Assembly (NCBI RefSeq): GCF_964355755.1
Contig: NC_092673.1
Location: forward strand, 3,291,001 to 3,355,000
Source: Antedon mediterranea
Lineage: Eukaryota; Echinodermata; Crinoidea; Comatulida; Antedonidae
Direction: 5' to 3'
DNA length: 64,000 bases
A model generated the notes under the pieces. The model was not told where the DNA came from and ran no database searches. It saw nothing but the letters and a program-made list of their open reading frames with translations. The translations under genes were made by a program, and so were the position numbers. This document shows, in pieces, positions 1 through 14,100 of the stretch. The first letter of the stretch is position 1, and every line of letters begins with the position of its first letter.

Positions 1-140
1 TAAGGTAAAAAAACAACTTTGCGTGGATTAAACGCTGCAATATTGGAATATTTTTTCCATACGTGTTTGATCAAAACATGACCAGTGTAATAAAGCTGAT
101 AAAAACAAATATTTATATTATTATTATAAATTATTATCAG
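1..140 (+). repeat. 3' part of a tRNA-derived SINE (truncated by window edge)
   Basis: The stretch containing CCATACGTGTTTGATCA followed by an ATT-rich tail matches the 3' portion of the complete SINE at about 27.85-28.17 kb, which has the same CCATACGTGTTTGATCA and an ATT tail. The tRNA-like head is outside the window or missing. Confidence 0.7.
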
Positions 141-210
141 TTGTTTAAATAACTACTCATGTAACTTTTTTTTTCTACAATTATTTTCTTTCCTGGATTG
201 TGAAACTTAC

Positions 211-584
211 TCATCTTTGATTTTCTTGCCCTCATTGAGGTCATACATAAACGAGTCAAAGAGTGGGTTTAAAAATGGCCAATTGTTCTCTACTTGTCTT
301 CTAAATTCCGGATTACTTTTCGCATACAGAACAGTTCCAGTGACAGCACCACAACCAATCAACACAGAGCCACTGATGATCTTCACCAAGGTTCTACCGC
401 CAGACCTGAAAAACATCAAACAAATTGATAAATACATTTTTATTATTGTGTTAAAACAATAAAGAAATATGCAACAATAAGGTAAATTCACTTACTTCCT
501 TGGTGGCAAAGGAACTTCTGGTTTTGTGCACATCAAACATTTTTCTAACTTTAGAGCACTGCTTTTAGAAATTTGGCTAGCTCC
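211..584 (-). CDS. IMMT: Mitofilin/MIC60 homologue, 5' exons (partial)
   Basis: MIC60 is the core subunit of the MICOS complex; it sits in the mitochondrial inner membrane and shapes crista junctions. Two exons are visible: 496-584 and 211-405, joined in phase with GT-AG borders. The second ends at a GTAAGT donor, so the gene continues beyond the left edge. The frame reads a short basic leader, then a Gly-rich hydrophobic segment (KIISGSVLIGCGAVTGTVLY), then NPEFRRQVENNWPF. This matches the mitofilin pattern of an N-terminal transmembrane helix followed by a YAK...FR..VE...P motif. The first Met in frame is at 531-533; exon sequence upstream of it (534-584) is open but has no Met. A likely noncoding first exon with a GTATGT donor lies near 785-830. 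Only about 77 residues are visible, so the family call rests on this N-terminal signature. Confidence 0.75.
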
Positions 585-2106
585 CTAAAATAATTAAAGA
601 TTATGTAAATAAAATTTTAATTGGTCACTTAAATAAAAGTATTCATTAATAATAATTAGGCCTACTAAATAAATGTGGATACGTATTGCAAAAGGTACTA
701 CTTGTTTAAATAATGGAGTAATTTCAAGTAATATTAATGCCTTGCAATACACCACCAGGATCGAAATGACCAGATAATACGGACATACGTTCAAGCGAGG
801 CAGGTGCCGATGAAAGTGCCGGTGTCTCTCTACTCTACCGCCTATCTACTCTAGCAAGAAGTAGGCCTAGGCCTAGCCTACTAGGCATAGTACATCATTA
901 TTAGCGTATACATAACCAAATGGGGTCTAATAAAAATGTAGATATGTATATAAGATCATATAATTATTTAATGAGGCTAATTAATCTTTAAACTAATAAG
1001 AAATATGTAAATACCCGAATATTTCTCGATACTTTTCCCGAGGTACGCCACATTTTTAATTCTGCACGTCGTACACATGAAATAGAAACGAAGAACGCCA
1101 CCTATAATTGATATCGACGATGACTTTCTACAACTTTTACAAATTAGTCTCTATGTTTTCTGCTTTGCGTATCGGATTTTTATTATTAAAAGCATACATT
1201 GCAGTGTATTGGCCTATTACAATTAATGAATTGACCAATACCTACATTACTTACATAATTACTAATTTAAAAAAAATTAAATAAACATCTTACATTTTAT
1301 AAACATTTAATTTACATACACTGTATTTACACACTCTGAATACCCAACATACTATTATACATTTCACACTCTTTTATTTTTTAACATACTATAACTATTA
1401 TATAAGTACTTTTTTCTTTGGCACACACTTAGGTTTAAAACAAATTATCATTGCGATATTAGGTTTAAAAACCATGTAAAGTATAAAAATACAGATTGTT
1501 CAAAATAGCTTATAAAATATTGGTTGTGTCTAAAATTTGACATAATATTAATTATGAACATGATACTATCTCTCTCTCTCTCTCTAGGTGCCATATCTAC
1601 AAACATAGGCGATCATGGTCTGCCACAATTTTCTGCATCTTGCTTTCTATATATGCATGTATAAAACCTAAAGTTTCTTCTTTTACAGTGTTTTAATTTT
1701 TTTACTGCATGTTTTAAAGTCAATAAAGAGGAAAGTATTAATTAATAGTCAACAACTTTATATTCTATTAACAGGATAGATATATATTTATAGATTTGTT
1801 TTATTAACTTATTAAAAAATATGATTTTCTTATTAGTATCTTACAGTATATTTTGCAATATATAAATACATACTCTCCCTGTGCATAAATAATACACATT
1901 TACGTTGATATTGTAAATGAGCAATATAAAAATAATTTTATGTTTTGGTCGCTTAAGGTTTTTTTTGACAAAATCATCATGAGCTAGGTTGTTAGGTCAA
2001 CCATCACTTCAGATCATAGTCTCTAGGAAAAAGTGTGTTCATTCCCTGGCTACAGGTTTGCTTTGGTTAGCATATAAACAGGTCCACACAAACACAGGTA
2101 AAGCTG
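585..2106. other. Intergenic/5' flank of MIC60 and 3' flank of Roco gene
   Basis: No protein gene is supported here. The part near 780-900 probably holds the noncoding first exon and promoter of the mitofilin gene, plus a short AGGCCTA cluster. A (TC)n microsatellite lies near 1568-1586. The rest is AT-rich sequence without recognisable structure and probably includes the 3' UTR of the Roco gene. Confidence 0.5.
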
Positions 2107-5100
2107 TCATACATTATTAACATAATGGCAGCACCCTACAACAAGTAGGTATATGGCTATAACGATTGCACATATTGCTACAACTACTGCTGGGGCATGA
2201 GTGCGCAAGGGGCATCTTTGCCGCCAAATGCAGAGGTTAACTTGACTATCCATAATCAGTGTGTTGTTATCACCTGTCACACTAACTGTTGTGCCATTTA
2301 CACGAGTCTTGGCTGGTGGAAGTCCATTGCTAGCAGTTTCCAAATCACTTGGTGTTATTTCACTGATTAGGACCTTTGACCAAATAAAACAAAAATGATG
2401 ATGCTCTACTTGTAAATTAGTCATTTAGATTAAACCTGATGATAGAGAAATGTATAAAATATGACTCTATGCATTTCAGTAGGCCAAACTTTTTATTCTA
2501 TAAAAACCGAGTGTTGGCCTATGAAAGCATACTACATCAATCAGTGATGATGAGATTACATTTTAGACAGTACTTACAGACTGGTATGGTTCATTCACAT
2601 TGTCGTTGTTAGTCTCTGGAACTACTGTGGATAACATAAAACAATTACTGTACAGTTTATAAGTATTCATATTTATGAGGTAAGTATTTTCATTTTAAGA
2701 TGTTCGGGAAAAGGCCTCCGTGATTAATATCTATTTGACATTGTCGTTTGCGACAGATGTCTGCCATAGTAGGTATAAGCACTAAAAACACAAACGTGAG
2801 TGTAAAATATAAATCATTTTGTGAGCTGAAAAACTGCGACACAAACAGCCTTAGAAGCATGCCTTAGGATTATGTATTTAATGAATGACTGCAATTACCT
2901 GGCAATGTTGATGACGGTGTTAGGTGAGTAGCTGTAACAGATGGATTCAATTCCTTATAATAAAATAATAATAATATAAAATTAATTCACAAAGTTCACA
3001 TATTAAAATATAATTTGTAGTGTAGCATTATTATATATATTATGGAATGAAATACATACTATTTTTTTAAATAATTAACCCTGTGTTAATGAATAAAATA
3101 TAATTACTGTATTCTTTAAGCATTTCAATGGATGACAGACATCTGCAAGAAACAGAAAAAAAAGTACAATAATTGAAGTGGTTATTCAAATGTGCAATGA
3201 ATATCTAACCAGGCAATGGTTTGATTAATGTTTAAAATTTATTCAACCAGCCGATGGTTGGACAATATTACAAAAGTTATTAACTGGTTGATGGTTGGAT
3301 TAACATAAGGTTATTCAACCGGACAACAGTTTTATTTTGAGAGATTCTTTATCTCTCGCCAATTAAAACAGTTTAGCAAACAATTATATATAAATCATAC
3401 ATTGAGTATTGAAACAGTGCGAATATTCGGAACATGATCTTATAATCGCGTCGAGCATAGCTCATCGGCGGAAGTTCCGTATTTTTAGTTGTATGAAAAA
3501 ATGTCTCTAGCGGGATTCGAACCTGCGACCTCTCGCTTACAGGGCGAGTATCATACCACTAGACCACAGAGTCATATATGGTATTTTCACCCATTAGATA
3601 CATTCTCTCATACAACAAAAGCCCCCACAATAGATATCCTCGTCGTACTGTAATCGATTTCAAATTTCACAACAAATCATGTTTTAGGCCTACCCCAAGT
3701 TGCGTCAGTACTGCTAAACAGGTTTTGCCAAAACGTTGTCTTGCATCGTGATTTATTGCAGCCTATCTTTCCTTTTTCCAAACAGTGGGAAAGGTTGTGA
3801 TGATGGTCATCATAGTTCATGCACATGTAGCAAGGTATACACAGGTCGAGTGTGATGTTCTTCATCCACATTGTCCTCAAGTCATTCAAACTGTTCTCAA
3901 TAAACACCAATACCTAAAATAATTCAACAATGAAATTAGAATTAAATGTATTATTGGGTGTTTAATAGTTAGAAAGTAAGTAAAATTTAGCCATATATAT
4001 GGTACATAAAATATAAGAATAAATTTAACTTTATCGGACTGGGTAATTGAAGAAAACAAATATTGTTTTGATATATTTAAGCAAATTGCAAATTCCCTAT
4101 CCTTCTTAAAGGTGGCAATCTTGTTCACAAGACAAACATATACACAAGATGCACTTTGGGAGTGGAGTTGTAATTTGTCATTAGAAAAAATCCTGACAAA
4201 TGACATGACTCCAGGACCCTTGGATTGGTAGCCAAGCATCATAACCACTAAGCCACAACTCCACTCAAATGTAAATTTTTACAAAACATTTAATACCTCT
4301 TTACACATGGAAGCTGTGGGAATGCTACTGTCATCATCCTCAAGGGGTGGGAAGTATATAACAACCTAAAATAAAAAAAATAAACATGTTGATTAATTGT
4401 TAACAGAAGAATTGATGAAAAGGCACACTTTTAGCGATGTAAAGCTCTGTCTGATATGCCCATAATGAACATGATGATGTCATATAACTACCATATTTTG
4501 GCACAAACTAGTTTGATAATGTAGACAGAGCTTTATGTATTTATCAACCACTCTCAATCTATGAAACTTTCTGAAGGATGATTATTTGCAAGAATTGAAA
4601 ATGTTTTTACAAACGTAGACCCACTTTACCTTTATCATCCTTTTCCCATTTTTGGTCACATGCATTTTCAAGATGAGCTCATGATCTTCGTCAAGGTATA
4701 GTTCAGTTTGTCTGTAGTAAAACCGTGGCGGTTTTGATTGGTATCCATCTTTCTGCTGTGTCCAACTTGCTGCCTTAACGGACAAACGATGAAATAAGCC
4801 CTCTGAAATTTATAATTCGTAATTTTATTATTTGTGTGTGTTTCTTCAACAACATCATTTTTTATCCGTAGTATATTCTTTTATTTCCATGACATACCTG
4901 GAAGGAATCCATTCTTGGAATTGATATTAATGACAACAGCATTAGGTTCCGATTCCCACACTCTTCCCTTGTCTCCTTCATTAGGTATCAATTGACATGG
5001 AACAAAGAACTGCCGTTGGTATTGGTTGTCCCCAGTGCCTAGGGCATCAGACTCATCTCTCTGAAACAATTTATTCAAAAGTCGGTTAAGGTTAAATTGG

Positions 5101-8100
5101 TTAAGGATTGTACAGCAATAATCAATGGCTCTACAAAGACAGTGACACACTTGATCATACATTCAAACATTATTTAATGATATGAATCCTTTCATGCAAC
5201 ATATAAAGTAAGCTTACTCAACCGGTAGATCATTCAACATGATGCATGTAAGAAGTTACAAGAGTTCATTTGTATTTTTGTTCATTTCATTTCATTTATT
5301 TAAAATATCGTCATCGCAGCCAAAGCTGAATTACAAGGATATTTACATATTCTAAATATTATTATTAATATTATCATTTAGAAGCGATATAAGATATGAG
5401 ACTGCACTTTTTCTATATCTTTCAACTCTGCATTTGGGTTGTTGATACTTTACACGTCTTAGAGTCATGTTATTCTTCACTGGAAACCATTTTCAATTCA
5501 GAGCAAACTTATAGAATTACCTGAACTTTATTTTCACATAGCAAATCAAATCTTTCCATTATTTGCAGCAATGACTCTCTGCATTCTTCTGGGAAGTCTT
5601 TCCACACGTGATGGATCAGTACTTCTTCTAATATCCCTTTTTCTTCTAGAATCCTCCAACAACATTTGAACTCTGTCCACTAAAAATAAACCATCAAGAC
5701 ATCTGTATATTTAAGCTCTGTCTACACTATCAAACTAGTTTGACAAAAAAAGTGTGATGTGCCCAAATATGGTAGTTATATGTCCAAATATGGTAGTAAT
5801 ATGACATCATCATGGGCACATCACATTTTTTGTCGCATAAAGTTTGATAGTGTAGACAGAGCTGTAGAGTTATTCTGGTTTGTTAGTTCCCACTCTTGGT
5901 TAGTTGTTCATTGTGGACAGACAAATGAGTGACACTTGTTGGTGGAAACTGTACAGACTGTATGGACCATTAGGGGAGATGAATGCTAATATATGAAAAA
6001 GTACCTTCTCTTCTCGTTTGGTGATAGTGATGACTTTAGTAAAGATGTCTAGCAACCACTGCGGATTAAGCACCACCATATCAGCTAACGCATCGTTGTT
6101 CCTATCATAGTCACCATAGAATGCTATTATCCCAACATTATGCAACAAATGCAACATATCAAATAGCTCTTTCTCATCCTGTATCCCTAACTGCTTTGCC
6201 TCATCCCTTGCCTGTGTACAACGAAACACAGTAAAGATTAATAATTAATTGTTTTATAATTAAGTCACAAATAAATTTAGTTTTTTTTATAATTTTTTTT
6301 TCAATCACAGCAACACATGAAGATATTACATTACTGTACAACTGTTTTACAACTGTTTTTACTATACATAGTACAACATTTCTTTAAAGTGATCTGTTAA
6401 AAATTTGAGGGAGGTGCTTATTGGAGGGAGGCATTTATTGTAACATATATAATCAAATAAACCCTCCCTAGATATGAAAAAATACAACACATTTAATACA
6501 AAGTAAAAAATCAAAATGCTTGGTAAATTTTAGATTATTCAAGGGGGGCGTTTATTCAAAATGATGTTCTATAGGGAGTGTTTATTCGAGGGAGCCATAT
6601 ATTTGAATAAATACGGTAATACAGAATTTTTTGCCATATGCCATAATACCTGTTGTAAACTGATATAGTTAATATCACTTTTTCGAAGTTCCATCACAAG
6701 ATGTTCAAATCTAAACCAAGATATAGGGATACTCTCATTCATGTATGGTTGTTTACGCATTATTTCCTCCACATCTTCTTTGAACTTTGTCATATTTTCA
6801 CCCAAAGGTCGGAGAGTGTTGTCTACAAAGTAGATTTCAGGAACAACATGTTTTACGTATGGTTTATCCTTAAGATAACTCTTAATAGTTGATTTTATTT
6901 TGTCGAGCTAGAAAAAAAAAAAATATATTAATCTTTAGGAAAGTTTTGAAAATGTAACAAGACCATTAATGAAAACCGAACTTTGTATTGGAAAAAATAA
7001 GTTAATTGAAAATAATTGAAACACATAGATTACCTTTTCTTTCTTCTCTTCTTTTGTTCCTGAGATTTGATCAAGGTGAGTGCCGACAATAAAGACAGGC
7101 GGACTAAGAGGGCAGTCAACGCCATCTTTCTGTGGGTTTTCTGATACATGCGTAAATATCGAATTTAACCAGAAGTCCAAAAACTCTAGATTTGTCATCT
7201 CATGATCGGTTGGAAATTCTTGATGAATCCCCTAAGAAAAAAAAGATTGTTTTCCATTGTTGTAATACAGTTTCTATTTAAAAAAATAACTTTTGGGTCA
7301 TCCTGTCTCATTGATTTACTATTGTACTGTATTTGAAATTTGACGAAATACTGTAAATGAAATGATATAATATATATGATATGATATACCTATTTATGAG
7401 ACAACTCTATTCAAGGGACATTCATTAAGGGAACACATTGTTGGGTGTCCTCTTATTAGAAGTTATTATATCAATAAGAAATGTAACTTTATTTATTTTT
7501 TTAAAATTTGTAATGTAACCGAGTGATGTAATTTATATTGTTTTATGAAATAAAATACAGAAAATAAATAAAATTAAAAACAAAAGAAATGTTCAACACA
7601 AATGACATGACAACCATGAAAACTTGGGACCTCATACTGTAGCATACAATATGGGTTAAATTATTATTTTCATTATCCATGATTTATTGGATGAGGATTT
7701 CAAATACTATTTAAAATTGATTAGTGACAGGGCCATAGCCACCAGTACGGTTTTGGTAAAGTTTCAAACTGACCGCTTTTTGGTCTTTGATAAACCCATG
7801 GCCTGCACAGGGGATTATTACGGGTGTCTAGAAAACTCAGATCTAGAAAACTCAGATCTCAGATATATCTGAGTTTTCTAGATCTAGAAAACTCAAATAT
7901 CTGAGTTTTCTAGATCTAGAAAACTCAGATATCTGACTTTTCTAGATCTAGAAAACTCAGATATCAATATCTGACTTTTCTAGTTCCAAAATGGAACTAG
8001 AAAACTCAGATCATCATTTGATTGGTTGGTAGGTCATTTGGATCGTTCCATTATTAATCAGCAGGTAGGTCATTTGAAATACTAGAGTATTATTAAAACT

Positions 8101-11100
8101 GATTACTGTGTACGTTTTCTTAATAATATTGTAACATGTAGAAGCGGCCTATGGCTTAAATCATAAAGAAAATACAGTGCATGTTACCGTTAAAATTTAA
8201 AAATGAGGCATGCACGAGTTGGTGTGGGTACGAGTTGTTGAAGTATGAGTTAGCCAAGTTGGGAATAGGTACGAGTTATTTTGGGTACGAGTTGACCACT
8301 TCTAGTCTAGTACTGTAGGACCAGGCCTACTCTTCGCGATACATCGCGATAGCGCCCACACGTTGAGCTTTGAATTGAGTTTGCTTAGCTAGGCCTAAAT
8401 GCTAAGCCTACATTTAAAAAGGTGTATGCTGTATTTCTTTATGATTTAAGTCGTAGGCTGCTACTACAAGTTACAATAATTATTATTATTAGTAAGAAAA
8501 CGTAATAATACTGTGTAGTATTTCAAATATGCTACCCTCTAATAATAATGGAATGGTCCATTTGATGATCTGGGTTTTCTAGTTCCATTTTGGAACTAGA
8601 AAAGTCAGATATTGATATCTGAGTTTTCTAGATCTAGGAAAGTCAGATATCTGAGTTTTCTAGATCTAAAAAAGTCAGATATCTGAGTTTTCTAGATCTA
8701 GAAAACTCAGATATATCTGAGATCTGAGTTTTCTAGATCTGAGTTTTCTAGACACCCGATTATTACTTCTCAGTGTTGCGGGAACCGCACAACTTTAATT
8801 CTCGTGGCTACGGCACTGAATGATGAACTGAAATATCAATTTCTATACCTGGTATAAATTTACAGGCATGAAATCCATATCTGCTAAACTATTCAGATCT
8901 TTACTAGCATCAAATACAACACAGTATATTGAACGTGGTGACAAAAACACCTGGTGCATGGTGTAATAGAGATGATGTCCGGCAAAATCCCAAATACTAA
9001 AAAGCAGCTTGGTCTTTTCTTCAAGACTTTCATCCTCTGACCATTTCATGTTAGTTTTCACCAAACGAGTGACGTCTTTCGGCATAGGATCATTCTCTAA
9101 TAAAGATAAGCAATTAGAAATAAAGGTTAAAAGAGTTTTTATTATTTATGAAGACCAGTTTGGGGTATCAAAATTTAATGAATACTTAAAGCTCTGTCTA
9201 CACTATCAAAAAGTGTGATGTGCCCAAATATGGTAGTGATATGCCCAAATATGGTAGTAATATGACATCATCATGTCCATATATGAGCACATTACATTTT
9301 TCTATCACATAAAGTTTGACAGTGTAGACAGAGCCAAGATTTGGAAGGGTACACATTATTTTGTCACTATTAAGCAGAGACACTACAATTACTATTGTAA
9401 AAGCTAATCAGCAGTTATTTCAACCGTGATTCTCAATGGTAGAATCTATGAACTAAATATACATACTGTAAATAATGTATGATAATATGGGTCAAAATCA
9501 AAATAACATAAAACTGTTGTTTGTAACTCTATTGTTAAATTGGTGTCAATAGACCCATTGTTATAATAAATATTGGTACATTTGTTTTCGATGACCAAAT
9601 GTAAAACTAGACTCAAGGAAATGAAAATCGTATTATACCACAGTCAATTGTTAGTTAAATTTAAGGTCCGTGTACACCATGTAATTCCTTATAAGGAACT
9701 AAGGAATTTCATTGTGTATCATCATCATGCACATATTTAAACAATATTCGATTTCAATTTATTCAGAAATTATGCTTGCTATAAGCTTCATGCACTGTTT
9801 GTCAATTACTAATTTAAACCAATTTTAACCATTCTAGGTGGAATTGATCTAGACACAGTACATGTTATATCATGTTATCTACCTACAGATCTTTGGGAGG
9901 TTAAGAAATTCAAAATTTTTGTTTTGAATATAGAATAAAATGATATCTCATTTAGGCCATAATGTAAAATATAGTTCAATAATATTCATAATCATTTTCA
10001 GAATTTTAACAGAATAACTACACAAACCATCATTATCATTTTTAGGCTCATCTACGACCAAGTCAGGTGTTTCTGGTGGTGATTCTGTTGATAATGACGG
10101 CACAATTTTCTTCAACTCGTCGGTTGTTTTCTTTGCTATGATTTGGGATAAATTATACCCTAAAAGTAATAAAATAAAAATGGTGTCAGTTTGTGAAGTG
10201 AAATATTGATGATGCGTTTTATAATTCAGTTTAATAATGGCTTGGTTTTCAACTATTGCATTGTGTGTCCACACATATAGTACTCTACAATTTATGTTTT
10301 CTCTACTTTATTTTCCACACTTATCACCCATTCTCTGGTTATAATTACCAGGTATACAAAAAGTATATCAAAAATATAAAAAACATTTTATATTTTTTAC
10401 GAGCACAAACTTTTATTCAAATTTTGAAAATGAATAAGAATATTATAAACCTTACCTGAGTCACTTACAACCTTTTCCCAATTGTCAATTTTGTCAATAT
10501 CAATGCGACATGTTGTTGGTGACGCTATTCCATCTGTCTTTTCCTCATTACTGTTAAAACTGAAGAGTAGAAATGTTGATGAATTTAAGTTAGAAGGAAA
10601 GAACAAGAGAGAGTAGTGGAATTGTAGCTTGCTGGTTAACATGCTTGCCTTCTAATCCAGGGTTCAATGTAGAGCTACAGTAGTGAGAGGGTTGTAACTC
10701 ATGACTCTTTTAACTCTACTCCCTAAGCCTCAAATGAAACTAGGCACAATAAATTATCAAATAGTTTATCTATACTGTAATTGCCGAGTTTTTGCTTGCT
10801 GTTGGATGCGTATGAAATAAAAAAAAAAAATTATAATAAAAGTACACTGTACAAACAAATTTTGAACATGAAAAAAGTTGCATGTTAGAATGAAATACTA
10901 AATATCAAAGTACTACTGTACTTACTCATGGCCAAGCAGAGCATTTTTTAAACTGGTTTTCCCCACTCTCTCTGGTCCAACCAGTATGAAACGTAGATGG
11001 CTAGTAGCTTTCTGCCATCCCTAATAGAAGCTTTGTATGCAGCTAATAGAGTGCTACGATTCTGTAACTCAAACGGTGCCTGGACTGAAAGTTTAAAAAA

Positions 11101-14100
11101 AACAGTTATTTTATGTTGTTACTGTTCTTGTAGCCGTCTTCTACTGAAGTCACATGGCCGATATTGAGGGATCCATATAGTGTTAGTTGACTTCACTGCT
11201 GGTATAAGGTTTTATTGCAAATAGCCTGATTTCGCAAGGAATGTCATTGCACAATGCATGATGGGAAGAGTTTGGGTGCAAACATCACGACGCGTATGTA
11301 CAAACAACAAATCACAGACGTACACGTTTGCTCCCAAACCCTTCCCACCATGCATTGTGCATGCTATTTGCGATAAACCTTATACTACGTTATACCATGT
11401 TATACAATTTTATTTTAATAATATTTTTTTTTTTTTTTTCACTTATTGAATTGTTTATGTACTGTGCGGAAAATATATTTATGTAAAATTGTATTTAAAT
11501 ATTATAAATAATGAAAACAAGTGTATTGACCATCAAAAGAGGAGTACCATATTATTAACGGGTAAATACTTCATTTTCATGTTTAAAATTGTCAAGACTA
11601 AAACAATAAGAAACAAAAAGATACAGCATGTTGATTGGGTCTTACCATTTATCCACGATTCAATTATTTCAATCACTGTGTCCAACTCCGGATTGTTATC
11701 GCTCTCTCGTCGTATTTTTATATACTCCAGTGGCGTACTGTTTTCCCACTAAAGTATAATAAAATAACAAAATTGTAAATATCAAACATTAATTCAGAAC
11801 ATTTTTATCTATATATAGACAGCGACAATATCAAGGTAATATTAATGACAGCAATGGTTACAGATAATGATGAGATGGTCGCTCTGTCTACACTTGTACA
11901 CAAAATGTGATGTGCCCATGTCATGATGATGTTAGCACTACAATATTTGGGCAGTTCACATTTTTTTTGGTCAAAACTTGCAATATAAACCAATCATACG
12001 AATATGACATTTATCTATTACTTTATGGCTATTCACCTTATCAGTAACATCAGTCTCAGCTCCAGCTTGAAGTAATAATTCTGCAACTTCGGGTTTTAAT
12101 ACAAAATAAAGCGGTGTTCTTCCACCCTATAGAAATATATACATAACTTTGTAAACATGTATCGTGATGTTAACAATTGGTTGTGTTTTTTGCTTTACTT
12201 TGAGTGATTGTACTGAAAATTAACAGCGGCGGATCCAGAGAACAAACATTAGAATATAGTGGGGGGGGGGGGGGGGGGGGGCTAAATGAAATTTAAGGGA
12301 GAGAGGGGTGGGGGAGGGGTGTGACACACCTTTTAATCTGTCACTGGAAAACTCATTTACAATACAGTGGAAAGAAGCAGCATGTACTGTATGTACCAAA
12401 GCAGCAGAGGCACTTCTATAGTTAAATCTGATAATAATCATGACAACAATAAGTGTGGATACATATAAGATAGTGATCATAATGGCATTTCTGATTATGA
12501 GTGGACCTGGTTGGAACAAGGAAATTTAGATTGCCTTGGTTGGACTAGGAGCATAATTCTATGATTTAAGCTACTTACTTTATTTCGTAGGTTTGGGTCA
12601 GCGCCTTGTAAAAGAAGTATCTTGCAGATCTCGACCGCATTTCCACGTACAGCCTTATGGAGGGCGGTTTCATTAATCTGCGAATAAATAAAATGTTTAT
12701 TGCTTATTTAAAATATTTTTGAAAAACATATTATTTTTTTTTCTATCAACATTATGGCAAGATGACAGGGGAGCGGAGTCACTCTGCTGGTGCTGACGTA
12801 CTATCAAACTTTATGGTGCCCAGCACACTCTATATGGACATGATGATGTCATATCACTACCATATTTGGGTATATCACTACAATATTTGGGCACATCACA
12901 CTTTTTTTGTCAAACTAGCAATGAACAATAATTCGAAACCACCCGGTGATAGACTGAAATTTAATTAATTCATTTGAAACGATCTGTGAGAATGAGAAAA
13001 ATTCGCCCCAACCGAGACTTGATGTCCTAACCATTAGACCACTGGGGCTTTCATGGTATTGTTCAAACTCGATTATACACATCAAAATAGTTAGTTTCTA
13101 AATAAATGTTCATTCACAAAATCTCCCTTCTAGAGAATTGTATACTGTACTGTCAAATATATAATTAATGTACGGTACCACAAATCAAATGGAAATTGTC
13201 TAACCAATAATAAAAAAAAAACATAATAAATAAAAATTACAATACCGGTGTTCTGTCATCAACACCACACAGAACCTCGTGGAGAATTTTTTTTACTTCT
13301 TTCACATCACCATCCCTTGCTGCACAATGCAATTTATTCCTGTCAGAAGAAGTAATAATATAATTATAATATTTTATATTTTACCAGAATCATATTTGTT
13401 GTTTTTTAATTATTGTAATTGTCTTTTTCTTCCATCTTTTTATTTTATTGTCGATGCATGTCATGTTTTTTTTTTTTTCTATGTAAAACAATCAAAATAA
13501 TGTGTTATGATTGATTATGAACAAATGAATAATTATGGGCTAACCATTGGCCATTGGTCAGCTAGGTGTCTCATCCTACTCTGACCAGTGACCTGTACAT
13601 GACAACACAGCGGGCACTATTGAACCAACATGATGTAAAGTTCTACTTTATTTAATATTAGTACTAATTATCATGACTATTAATCATGATAACAATAATG
13701 AAAGTTAACAAGTTGATAATGATATTTGTACATACGTAAATACGACCTACCGGAACAATAGAGGTGTTTAAATATAGTAGACAGGAAAAGCTTTTATAAT
13801 TGTTGGAACCCTTCCAAAAAATAACAAATACTGTACAGGCTTGTGAAATAAATAACACTGTTACTAGTCACGCTTGATTGGATGTTTTATTAATGTTCTT
13901 GTCACTAGTCTTTGTTATTGCATTTAGCTTCAATGCTCCATCTTTCCAACTTTCATAATTCTCTTAAGCCCTGTCTACACCATCAAACTTTATGTGACAA
14001 AAAAATGTGATGTGCCAATATATGGACATGATGATGTCATATCACTATCATATTTGGGCACAAAATTTGTCAAACTAGTTTGATCATGTAAACAGAGCTA

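Noticed and set aside
12220-12519. 99-codon frame containing poly-Pro from the poly-G tract
   Set aside because: Homopolymer artefact in a Roco intron with no conserved motif.
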